The translations under genes and the position numbers were made by a program. The notes under the pieces are model-generated. The model made no database searches. It was not told where the DNA came from and saw nothing but the letters and a program-made list of their open reading frames with translations. A DNA stretch of 5,485 nt. Source: an uncultured Ruminococcus sp. (lineage in GTDB: Bacteria; Bacillota; Clostridia; Oscillospirales; Acutalibacteraceae). The stretch covers positions 1 to 5,485 of the forward strand of contig CADCON010000010.1 of NCBI GenBank assembly GCA_902803035.1, read 5' to 3'. Shown here piece by piece: positions 1 to 5,485 of the stretch (positions within the stretch are counted from its first letter, which is position 1; each line of letters opens with the position of its first letter).

Positions 1-249
1 GCTTGCTGACGTATCTCTCCACGAACGTCCGGCACGCAGCCATTGGCAGCTGGGATCTATTCCGCCATATTTTGCCAAAACCCAATGGAAACCAATGTTT
101 CCAAAGTTCATCGCACAAAGTATTGCCTGTGGTTTTGACTCCATCTGACAGGCACAACCCGTATATGTAGAAATTGGTCGTGCGTATATCATCTTGACGA
201 TTTCTCTGTGGAAGTCGCGCTTGACAATCCATATTGTTCCGTCCGGCAT
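1..249 (-). other. Doubtful open reading frame, runs off left edge
   Basis: A minus-strand frame opens at an ATG (247-249, protein start MPDGTIWIVKRDFHREIVK) and stays open for 83 codons to the window edge. I recognise no family. The first twenty or so codons look coding-like, but later codons do not, no good Shine-Dalgarno sequence precedes the ATG, and it lies just beyond the terminator that ends the operon. A second minus-strand frame, from an ATG at 284-286, is also open to the edge, and two plus-strand frames are open for about 45-55 codons. With several frames open at once, none can be chosen with confidence. It may be the start of a small gene, decayed coding sequence, or non-coding DNA. 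Confidence 0.15.
86..103. repeat. Small perfect inverted repeat
   Basis: TGGAAAC (86-92) and GTTTCCA (97-103) are perfect 7-base arms around a CAAT loop. No T-run follows on either strand, so it does not look like a terminator. It sits in the unassigned left edge and its role is unknown. Confidence 0.3.
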
Positions 250-269
250 ATCCGGCTCTGATAAGTAAC

Positions 270-306
270 AAAAAGCGGCTTTCCATTAGCGGAGAGCCGC
301 TTTTTT
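270..306. terminator. Bidirectional Rho-independent terminator
   Basis: Bases 274-280 (AGCGGCT) pair with 295-301 (AGCCGCT). The stem continues inward through 281-284 with 291-294 (one wobble pair) to a six-base loop at 285-290. Outside, five A residues at 270-274 face six T residues at 301-306, so a U-tract follows the hairpin on either strand. It would terminate minus-strand transcription of the polysaccharide operon about 160 bases after the dehydrogenase stop codon, and could also stop any plus-strand transcript arriving from the left. Confidence 0.85.
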
Positions 307-467
307 CGGCCCGGTATGCCATGTAGATAATGATGCTGTAGTCGCGGTGGCAGAATGCTGCGATTTGAAAGAAAACGATAACTTACAGAAGCGGATCATT
401 CTGAATGTGGAATGCGGTACGTACCCGGCTTTTTTGTCATCTATACGATTGGGTGAGAATCTGACAA
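307..467. other. Gene-free 3' region after the operon
   Basis: These 161 bases separate the last gene from the terminator. A minus-strand frame of 61 codons begins at a TTG overlapping the dehydrogenase stop and ends inside the terminator, but it has no family resemblance and no ribosome binding site of its own. A plus-strand frame here runs into the dehydrogenase antisense. I take the stretch as the 3' untranslated part of the operon mRNA. Confidence 0.5.
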
Positions 468-1703
468 TCAATCCCTGCGGAAGAGATCGCGGGTATAGAC
501 TTTTTGGGCGACGTCGTCCAGAATGCCGTCGTAACGGTTGGCGATAATGGCATCCGAAGCCCGCTTGAATCTTTCAATATCGTTGATGACCAGCGAACCG
601 AAGAAGGTCGTGCCATCCGGCAGGGTCGGCTCATAAATGATGACGGTTGCGCCCTTTGCCTTGATGCGTTTCATGACGCCCTGAATGCTGCTCTGGCGGA
701 AATTGTCGGAATTGGCCTTCATGGTCAGACGGTAGACGCCAATGGTGATGGGACGCTCCTTTTCGGCGTTCCACATGGAATTGCCCGAATAATACCCGGT
801 CTGCTCCAGCACCCGGTCGGCAATGAAGTCCTTGCGGGTGCGGTTGGATTCCACAATGGCGGTGATCATATTCTGCGGAACGTCCTGATAATTGGCGAGA
901 AGCTGTCTGGTATCCTTCGGCAGACAGTAGCCGCCGTAGCCGAAGGAGGGGTTGTTGTAGTGGCTGCCGATGCGCGGGTCAAGGCATACGCCTTCGATAA
1001 TGGATTTGGTATCAAGCCCCTTCACTTCGGAATAAGTGTCCAGCTCATTGAAGAACGACACGCGTAGCGCAAGGTAGGTATTGGCAAAGAGCTTGACGGC
1101 TTCGGCTTCTGTGAAGCCCATGAAGAGCGTGGCAATGTTCTCTTTGAGCGCGCCCTCCCGCAATAATGCCGCGAAGGTTCTGGCCGCTTCATTCAGCCGG
1201 TCGGAACCGTCGGTGCCCACAATGATTCTGGAAGGGTAGAGGTTATCGTAAAGCGCCTTGGATTCCCGCAGAAATTCGGGGCTGAAGATGATATTCGCGC
1301 TGCCTGTTTTCTCGCGGATCGCCTTGGTGAAGCCCACCGGGACCGTCGATTTGATCACCATGATCGCGTCCGGATTCACCTTCATCACCAGCCGAATGAC
1401 GGATTCCACCGCGCTGGTGTCAAAATAATTCTTCTGGCTGTCGTAATTGGTGGGGGCGGCAATGATCACGAATGCCGCGTCCCTGTAAGCGGATTCGCCA
1501 TCGGTTGTCGCGGTGAGGTCAAGTGCCTTTTCCGCGAGGTATTTCTCGATGAAATCGTCCTGAATGGGCGATTTTTTTTGATTGATGAGCGCCACCTTTT
1601 CCGGAATGATGTCGACGGCGGTCACATGATTGTGCTGCGCCAGCAGCACTGCCAATGAAAGCCCGACATAGCCGGTTCCGGCGACGGCAATTTTCTGATT
1701 CAT
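468..1703 (-). CDS. ugd: UDP-glucose 6-dehydrogenase (HasB/Ugd type)
   Basis: This 411-residue cytoplasmic enzyme oxidises UDP-glucose to UDP-glucuronate in two NAD+-dependent steps, supplying the acidic sugar for the polymer. The N-terminal Rossmann motif GTGYVG (residues 9-14) binds NAD. The central block keeps SPEFLRES (141-148), the EAVKLFANTYLALR segment (201-214) with Lys204 and Asn208, and the active-site motif GYGGYCLPKD (255-264) with nucleophile Cys260. The C-terminal UDP-binding domain has GVYRLTMKANSDNFR (322-336) and finishes in KVYTRDLF...RD, much as streptococcal HasB does, so the protein is complete (HasB is about 400 residues). The ATG at 1703 is chosen because GGGGGAA lies seven bases upstream and the Rossmann strand begins at once. 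An in-frame ATG at 1751 would overlap the epimerase and add a tail unlike the family. It is last in the operon, 20 bases after the epimerase. Confidence 0.96.
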   Translation of the reverse strand: MNQKIAVAGTGYVGLSLAVLLAQHNHVTAVDIIPEKVALINQKKSPIQDDFIEKYLAEKALDLTATTDGESAYRDAAFVIIAAPTNYDSQKNYFDTSAVESVIRLVMKVNPDAIMVIKSTVPVGFTKAIREKTGSANIIFSPEFLRESKALYDNLYPSRIIVGTDGSDRLNEAARTFAALLREGALKENIATLFMGFTEAEAVKLFANTYLALRVSFFNELDTYSEVKGLDTKSIIEGVCLDPRIGSHYNNPSFGYGGYCLPKDTRQLLANYQDVPQNMITAIVESNRTRKDFIADRVLEQTGYYSGNSMWNAEKERPITIGVYRLTMKANSDNFRQSSIQGVMKRIKAKGATVIIYEPTLPDGTTFFGSLVINDIERFKRASDAIIANRYDGILDDVAQKVYTRDLFRRD

Positions 1704-1710
1704 GGTTTTC

Positions 1711-1717
1711 TTCCCCC
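1711..1717 (-). promoter_or_regulatory. Shine-Dalgarno of the dehydrogenase gene
   Basis: On the minus strand this reads GGGGGAA, seven bases before the ATG at 1701-1703. It supports that start over the in-frame ATG 48 bases upstream. Confidence 0.7.
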
Positions 1718-1723
1718 GTCTGT

Positions 1724-2791
1724 TCAGACTTGATAATAATCCCTGTACCACTCCGCGAAAGCTCTCAGCCCTTGGCGGACGCCGATTTTCGGTGTGAATC
1801 CGTAGTCGCGTTCCAGGGCAGAGCTGTCAGCGAATGTCACAGGCACATCCCCCGGCTGCATCCCCACCAATTCGCGGTGCGCCTCAAAGTCGTAATTCTG
1901 CGGCAGCACACCCGCGCAAACCAGCTCCTCTTGCAGAGTGGAAATAAAATCCAGCAGGTTGACCGGCTGCCCGCCGCCGATATTGTAGACGGCATAGGGC
2001 GGAATCGGCAGTCCGTCCCCGCCGGTAGCTTTTTCAGGCGCGCCCCGCATGACGCGGAATACGCCCTCCACGATGTCGTCAATATAGGTGAAATCGCGTT
2101 GGCAATTGCCGTAATTGAAAATCTGAATTGTATCGCCGCGCACCAGCTTCTGTGTCGCAGAATAATAGAACATATCCGGCCGGCCGGCGGGACCGTAGAC
2201 CGTGAAGAAGCGGAGACCCGTGGACGAAATATTGTAGAGCTTGCTGTAAGCGTGCGCCAGCAGTTCATTGGACTTCTTGGTGGCGGCGTAGAGAGAAACG
2301 GGGCTGTCCACCCTGTCCTCCACGCTGAACGGCACCTTCCTGTTGCCGCCGTAGACCGACGAGCTGGAAGCGTACACCAGATGCTCCACAGGATTGTGGC
2401 GGCAGGCTTCGAGAAGCTGGTAGAAGCCGATCAGATTGCTTTCAATGTAGGCGTCGGGATGGTCGATGGAGTACCGCACCCCCGCCTGCGCCGCCAGATT
2501 GACAACAACGGAAGGTTTATACTCCGCAAAAAGCCCGTCGATCAGCCGCTTGTCAGCGATGCTTCCCTTTACGAAAACCCAACTGCTTGCGCTGTCCCTT
2601 GCCGCTTTCTCTATCAGTCCGAGGCGGTAATGCTTGAGATTGACGTCGTAATAATCATTGAGATTGTCCACACCGATAATGGTGCCGTTGTCCACATTCC
2701 GCAACAGGCGCAGAACGAGATCCGCTCCGATGAATCCCGCTGCGCCTGTTACAAGGATCGTTTTTTGATTGAGTTGAATTGGTTCTTTCAT
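1724..2791 (-). CDS. UDP-glucuronate 4-epimerase (SDR family)
   Basis: This 355-residue cytoplasmic extended short-chain dehydrogenase most likely interconverts UDP-glucuronate and UDP-galacturonate. Residues 15-22 are the NAD-binding TGAAGFIG. VDNLNDYYDVNLK (41-53) is the signature that separates uronate epimerases from ordinary GalE. NLAAQAGVRYS (98-108), SSSSVYG (142-148) and the catalytic YAATK (Tyr168, Lys172) follow, then FFTVYGPAGRPDM (195-207) and FNYGNCQRDFTYIDDIVEGV (225-244), also typical of the group. The usual Trp in GPWGRPD is Ala202 here. The length is normal. The start at 2791 is chosen because AGGAAAG precedes it and the Rossmann fold begins eleven residues in; extending upstream to 2983 would overlap the kinase gene. 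Placement directly before the dehydrogenase, which makes its substrate, supports the assignment. A broader specificity (UDP-glucose or UDP-GlcNAc) cannot be excluded from sequence. Confidence 0.9.
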   Translation of the reverse strand: MKEPIQLNQKTILVTGAAGFIGADLVLRLLRNVDNGTIIGVDNLNDYYDVNLKHYRLGLIEKAARDSASSWVFVKGSIADKRLIDGLFAEYKPSVVVNLAAQAGVRYSIDHPDAYIESNLIGFYQLLEACRHNPVEHLVYASSSSVYGGNRKVPFSVEDRVDSPVSLYAATKKSNELLAHAYSKLYNISSTGLRFFTVYGPAGRPDMFYYSATQKLVRGDTIQIFNYGNCQRDFTYIDDIVEGVFRVMRGAPEKATGGDGLPIPPYAVYNIGGGQPVNLLDFISTLQEELVCAGVLPQNYDFEAHRELVGMQPGDVPVTFADSSALERDYGFTPKIGVRQGLRAFAEWYRDYYQV

Positions 2792-2801
2792 ATAGCCGAT
2801 G

Positions 2802-2808
2802 CTTTCCT
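2802..2808 (-). promoter_or_regulatory. Shine-Dalgarno of the epimerase gene
   Basis: The minus strand reads AGGAAAG, ten bases before the ATG at 2789-2791. The spacing is slightly long, but it falls in the 46-base gap after the kinase stop codon and fixes the epimerase start. Confidence 0.55.
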
Positions 2809-2837
2809 GAAGAGATGTTGAGAGAAGATGCGAATGC

Positions 2838-4337
2838 TCAGACTTTTCTTGATTTGGGATTATCGCCATACCCGTAGTTGTACTGATAATAGCCGTATCC
2901 GACGCCCTTGATATCGACGTCCGTGAGAATGAATCCCAATATATCCGACTGTGACATATTGATTGCTTTGATCGCCTTATCAATATCAGTGGTGGTGGAC
3001 TTTCCCTCTCTCACCGTCAGAATGATGCCGGAAGCCTGCGTCGCCATTAACAGGGCGTCCGACACAAGATTGACAGGCGAAGTGTCCAGAATGACGAAAT
3101 CGTATTGGGCGCCGCATTGTTTCATAAGGTCGGTCATATAGTAAGAACCGAGCAGCTCCGCCGGAATGGGAGGAACCGGGCCGGCGGGAAGGAAGTCCAG
3201 TCCGGTCACGATGCCCGTAACAACCGCGTCCCTGAATTCGGTATGCCCGGTCAGCACCATTGACAGCCCCTGTTTGTTTGAAATCTTGAAGTAGCGGTGA
3301 ATGGAGGGATTCCGGAGGTCGGCGTCAATCAACAGCACCTTCGCGCCGATTTTGGACATCGCCATCGCAAGGTTGATGGAGGTCGTCGTCTTCAATTCAT
3401 TTGTAGTGGGGCTTGTGATAATGAGGACGCCGTTTTTCATTTTCGGCAGGGAAAAGAGGATGTTGGACCGGATGGTCTTGTATGCTTCCGCAATAGGGAA
3501 GGGGGTATTTCTGCCGAGCACCACCGCCGAAGTGATGATTTTCTCGTTTTCAAAATTCTTTTCCTTCAGCTTTTTGCTCTTCTTGACGTATTTTCTCGGA
3601 ATCTTCAGTGTTTTGGAGAACTGAAAGAAATCAGGAACACTTCCCAGAACGGGAATGGAATAACGGTCGGTGAGACTCTTTTCATTGGCGATTTTCGTGT
3701 CGAGCAGCATGAGAATCAGGCAGATCAAGGCCATCAATCCCGCGCCCAGCATACCGCCTGTGACGATGTATTCTATTTCGTCAGGCGAGCTGGGAGAAGT
3801 CGGCAATTCGGGAGAACTGATGACCTTGACGGAGCCGGCTCCGAAAATATCATCCAGCACCGCTTCCGAGATTTTCATATACGCGCTGCAGGTATCGACG
3901 GAAAGCTGCGGATCATTGGTTACCACGCGGATTCTGAGCACTTCCGTGGACTGCAAGGAGTAGAAGGAAACACAGCCTGCCAGCTGGGCCCTTGTGACGC
4001 GTCCGCCCATCATATCCACGATGCGGTTGGAGACCTTGTTTGACTGCAGGGTGACAATGTAGGAATTGATCAGCTTCTTGGAAGCGTCTATATCGCGGGT
4101 ATTCACGGTGTCCTTTTCCGTCTGTTCACCGTTGCTCTTTACATTGACATACAGGTCGAGATAGGATTCATAAGTGGGGGTGATAAGATAACGGGCCACC
4201 GCGAATCCTATCGCCGCCCCCAGAATCAGCGCAAAAATGATATACTTTGTGTATTTTTTCAGGTAGCTCAGGACCATGCTGAGATAATCCGGCTGATTGA
4301 TACCCGATTGAATGGAATTAGTCTGGTTGTCTTTCAT
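2838..4337 (-). CDS. Fused Wzz/CpsC chain-length regulator and BY-kinase (CpsD-like) with altered P-loop
   Basis: This 499-residue inner-membrane protein likely controls polysaccharide chain length and export. Residues 1-32 are cytoplasmic, TM1 is about 33-52, a short extracytoplasmic region of about 138 residues ends in a proline-rich stretch (PELPTSPSSP, 176-185), and TM2 is about 191-212. A lysine-rich linker (242-266) leads to the kinase domain with EAYKTIRSNILFS (284-296), Walker A' VLLIDADLRNP (334-344, Asp338 and Asp340) and Walker B FVILDTSP (414-421, Asp418). A C-terminal cluster of six tyrosines lies at 481-490, the usual autophosphorylation site. In most Bacillota these two halves are separate proteins; here they are one chain. 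The Walker A segment is TTNELKTT (311-318): Lys316 and Thr317 remain, but the usual glycines are Asn313 and Leu315, so ATP binding may be altered. AGGAA five bases upstream supports the start. Gaps of 46 bases flank it on both sides. Confidence 0.92.
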   Translation of the reverse strand: MKDNQTNSIQSGINQPDYLSMVLSYLKKYTKYIIFALILGAAIGFAVARYLITPTYESYLDLYVNVKSNGEQTEKDTVNTRDIDASKKLINSYIVTLQSNKVSNRIVDMMGGRVTRAQLAGCVSFYSLQSTEVLRIRVVTNDPQLSVDTCSAYMKISEAVLDDIFGAGSVKVISSPELPTSPSSPDEIEYIVTGGMLGAGLMALICLILMLLDTKIANEKSLTDRYSIPVLGSVPDFFQFSKTLKIPRKYVKKSKKLKEKNFENEKIITSAVVLGRNTPFPIAEAYKTIRSNILFSLPKMKNGVLIITSPTTNELKTTTSINLAMAMSKIGAKVLLIDADLRNPSIHRYFKISNKQGLSMVLTGHTEFRDAVVTGIVTGLDFLPAGPVPPIPAELLGSYYMTDLMKQCGAQYDFVILDTSPVNLVSDALLMATQASGIILTVREGKSTTTDIDKAIKAINMSQSDILGFILTDVDIKGVGYGYYQYNYGYGDNPKSRKV

Positions 4338-4342
4338 CTTTG

Positions 4343-4347
4343 TTCCT
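4343..4347 (-). promoter_or_regulatory. Shine-Dalgarno of the Wzz/BY-kinase gene
   Basis: The minus strand reads AGGAA within GGCAGGAAC, five bases before the ATG at 4335-4337. Confidence 0.6.
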
Positions 4348-4354
4348 GCCTTAC

Positions 4355-4360
4355 ATTATA
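4355..4360 (-). promoter_or_regulatory. Possible internal -10 promoter element
   Basis: The minus strand reads a perfect TATAAT in an AT-rich gap between the peptidoglycan-binding gene and the Wzz/BY-kinase gene. No -35 hexamer resembling TTGACA lies 15-19 bases upstream, and transcription from here would leave only about a dozen bases before the ATG. It is a weak candidate and may be chance. Confidence 0.2.
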
Positions 4361-4383
4361 AAACATAAAGAATGCCATCATCA

Positions 4384-5157
4384 TCAGTGGTATTTCGGAG
4401 CGTCATCGGCGTACAGGCGTTCCAGCGTTTGGGAGTCGGCGATGCCCGTTGCCTTCAGATTCGCTCTGGATTGAAACATCTGGACCCTTTTTTTCGTAAA
4501 ATCGCCATAATACCCTGTGCAGCTATCCGAGCTCATATAGCCCAGCTTCAGCAGCCGACGCTGCATTTTCCTGACCTCCTCATTCTTGTCCCCAGGCCTT
4601 AATGTCTGGTACTTCGGCTGAGATTCCGTAGGCTCGTCGGAGGATGATTCATCCGGAGCATCCGTCATCTGATCAGTAGGGGATACAGAAGAGGAATGGT
4701 CCGAATCTGTCACGGTTGTTCTGTCATCATTTCCGTAAAGAATCCCGTTATTAGTTGATTTTATTTTCTGAACGGCAAATCCGACGGCTATAGCCGCCAG
4801 CAGCATAATAGTCAGCCAGAAAATGCCCTTTCCACCTTTTTTCTTTTTTTCCGGCGGCAAAGGCGACGCGGCGTAACTCTCCGGGGAGAATTCCTTGGAA
4901 TCGGTGAAATCGTCGGTCAGTTCTTCATGTGTGTCAGGAGAATCAACGGGAAAATCGTCTTCCAGGTACTCGCTTTCCGGACGGCTCTGTCCATATGGTG
5001 AATACTCCCGCTGCCGGAATTCCGCCTGCGGCGGGCGGCTGGCATCGCCCTTAACCGATTGCCGCTTGCGTCTGAATTCCTCCAGGAGAGTAGAATTGAC
5101 GGAATATCCTTCCGCGAAATCAATTTCCGGCGGTGTATTATTCTTGCGGTTTGCCAT
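4384..5157 (-). CDS. Single-pass membrane protein with peptidoglycan-binding domain
   Basis: This 257-residue protein has a cytoplasmic, low-complexity acidic N-terminal region (1-103), a KKKKGGK positive-inside cluster (104-110), one transmembrane helix (about 112-130), a Ser/Thr/Asp-rich linker (about 133-180) and a C-terminal PG_binding_1-type domain (about 183-249). That domain keeps the pattern LRPGD (186-190), V195, MQRRL (198-202), LGY (205-207), GYYGDFT (215-221), FQ (228-229), TG (237-238) and TL (244-245). No catalytic domain is present. The topology puts the wall-binding domain outside and a long tail in the cytoplasm. The start at 5157 is favoured over an in-frame ATG at 5238 because AGGGGGA lies six bases upstream. 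The gene sits between a probable flippase and the Wzz/BY-kinase, so a role in anchoring or positioning the export machinery at the wall is a reasonable inference. I do not recognise a named family for the full protein. Confidence 0.88.
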   Translation of the reverse strand: MANRKNNTPPEIDFAEGYSVNSTLLEEFRRKRQSVKGDASRPPQAEFRQREYSPYGQSRPESEYLEDDFPVDSPDTHEELTDDFTDSKEFSPESYAASPLPPEKKKKGGKGIFWLTIMLLAAIAVGFAVQKIKSTNNGILYGNDDRTTVTDSDHSSSVSPTDQMTDAPDESSSDEPTESQPKYQTLRPGDKNEEVRKMQRRLLKLGYMSSDSCTGYYGDFTKKRVQMFQSRANLKATGIADSQTLERLYADDAPKYH

Positions 5158-5292
5158 TATATGTCCCCCTCTCAGAATCATCCTCGGTATAATTGATAGA
5201 AATGCCCGATTCTTTCCATGTGATTGAATCAATATCATCCCACAGCGGAAGGACCCGCCCGCTGCGTTTTCCGGAAAAGCGTTTCTTCAGGC
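5138..5292 (-). other. Coding-like frame between flippase and peptidoglycan-binding gene
   Basis: In the 135-base gap after the flippase stop, a different minus-strand frame stays open and overlaps the next gene by 20 bases. It reads about 50 codons of protein-like sequence (for example RVLPLWDDIDSITWKESG) and ends in TAA. The frame opens further upstream inside the flippase gene, where its only initiation codon is a TTG at 5434 without a convincing ribosome binding site. It could be chance, a small overlapping gene, or the original flippase tail displaced by a frameshift. No terminator is visible in the gap. Confidence 0.2.
5164..5170 (-). promoter_or_regulatory. Shine-Dalgarno of the peptidoglycan-binding protein gene
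   Basis: The minus strand reads AGGGGGA, six bases before the ATG at 5155-5157. It decides this start over the upstream in-frame ATG at 5238, which has no such site. Confidence 0.7.
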
Positions 5293-5485
5293 TCAGATAC
5301 CGGATCTGGCTGCCAAACGCCTGATCAGCGGCAGCCTGCCTTTCACCACAAAATTGATCGTCTGCACACAGCCCGCAAATTCCTCCTTGCGGTGGTATGC
5401 CATATAGTATATCACATTGGGAATCAAAATGCAAATACTTCCGCGCACAAAAAGCAGCGCGATGTCATTCATTTTGAACGGAAGA
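5293..5485 (-). CDS. C-terminal end of probable polysaccharide flippase (Wzx-like), partial
   Basis: A minus-strand frame enters from the right edge and runs 63 residues to a TGA at 5293-5295; the start is outside the window. It contains a hydrophobic helix (IALLFVRGSICILIPNVIYY, about residues 8-27 of the visible part) followed by a charged cytoplasmic tail beginning YHRKEEF and ending RLAARSGI. One last transmembrane helix, then Ile-Pro-Asn, a basic turn and an EEF-type tail is how many Wzx/polysaccharide transport proteins of the MATE-like superfamily end. Its position directly before capsule genes on the same strand agrees. With only one helix visible, another polytopic protein such as a Wzy polymerase is possible. 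Confidence 0.55.
   Translation of the reverse strand, partial: LPFKMNDIALLFVRGSICILIPNVIYYMAYHRKEEFAGCVQTINFVVKGRLPLIRRLAARSGI

Noticed and set aside
416..436. GGTACGTACC palindrome followed by CGGC and a T-run
   Set aside because: The palindrome leaves no loop and the T-run is not adjacent to it, so it is a poor terminator compared with 270-306.
286..471. 61-codon minus-strand frame with TTG start overlapping the dehydrogenase stop
   Set aside because: It has no ribosome binding site of its own and no family, and it ends inside the terminator hairpin.
504..1067. 187-codon plus-strand open frame
   Set aside because: It is antisense to the dehydrogenase active-site region, a shadow of its codon bias.
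1704..1751. N-terminal extension of the dehydrogenase to an ATG at 1751
   Set aside because: A good Shine-Dalgarno precedes the ATG at 1703 and family members start at the Rossmann strand.
1655..2821. 388-codon plus-strand open frame
   Set aside because: It lies antisense to the epimerase and part of the dehydrogenase, both with complete family motifs. Its translation resembles no family.
2792..2983. N-terminal extension of the epimerase to an ATG at 2983
   Set aside because: It would overlap the kinase gene by almost 150 bases and place 64 unrelated residues before the Rossmann fold.
2988..3014. REGKSTTTD (residues 443-451) of the kinase as a replacement P-loop
   Set aside because: It lies after Walker B, where BY-kinases usually have a V-R-x-x-x-T segment, so it is in the wrong place to serve as Walker A.
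3297..4043. 248-codon plus-strand open frame
   Set aside because: It is antisense to the well-supported Wzz/BY-kinase gene, with no recognisable domain.
5267..5278. Perfect 12-base palindrome TTTTCCGGAAAA in the gap after the flippase
   Set aside because: About one 12-base palindrome is expected by chance in a window this size. There is no flanking symmetry or T-run.

Overview
The window shows the promoter-distal part of a capsule or exopolysaccharide operon, read entirely on the minus strand (right to left). From the right edge the order is: the C-terminal end of a polytopic membrane protein that looks like a Wzx-type flippase (cut by the window edge); a single-pass membrane protein with an extracytoplasmic peptidoglycan-binding domain; a fused Wzz/CpsC-like chain-length regulator and BY-kinase (CpsD-like); a UDP-glucuronate 4-epimerase; and a UDP-glucose 6-dehydrogenase. 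The last four genes are intact, each has a recognisable Shine-Dalgarno sequence, and gaps of 46, 46 and 20 bases between them point to one transcript. A strong hairpin with T-tracts on both sides (270-306) probably ends transcription of the operon. The long plus-strand open frames opposite these genes are antisense shadows.

The genes fit one job. The dehydrogenase oxidises UDP-glucose to UDP-glucuronate and the epimerase converts that to UDP-galacturonate, so the polymer probably contains uronic acid. The flippase would export lipid-linked repeat units, the Wzz/BY-kinase would set chain length, and the peptidoglycan-binding protein may couple the export site to the wall. The cargo, glycosyltransferases, polymerase and any cognate phosphatase are not in the window.

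The organism is probably a Gram-positive member of the Bacillota, most likely Clostridia. The reasons are the G-rich Shine-Dalgarno sequences, the short CpsC-type ectodomain, the HasB-like dehydrogenase and the wall-binding protein. The coding sequence looks moderately GC-rich by eye. This placement is an inference and no marker gene is present.

The most notable point is that the BY-kinase has lost both glycines of its Walker A loop, while the lysine, Walker A', Walker B and the C-terminal tyrosine cluster are kept. The leftmost 467 bases hold no gene I can support apart from the terminator and a doubtful open frame running off the edge.
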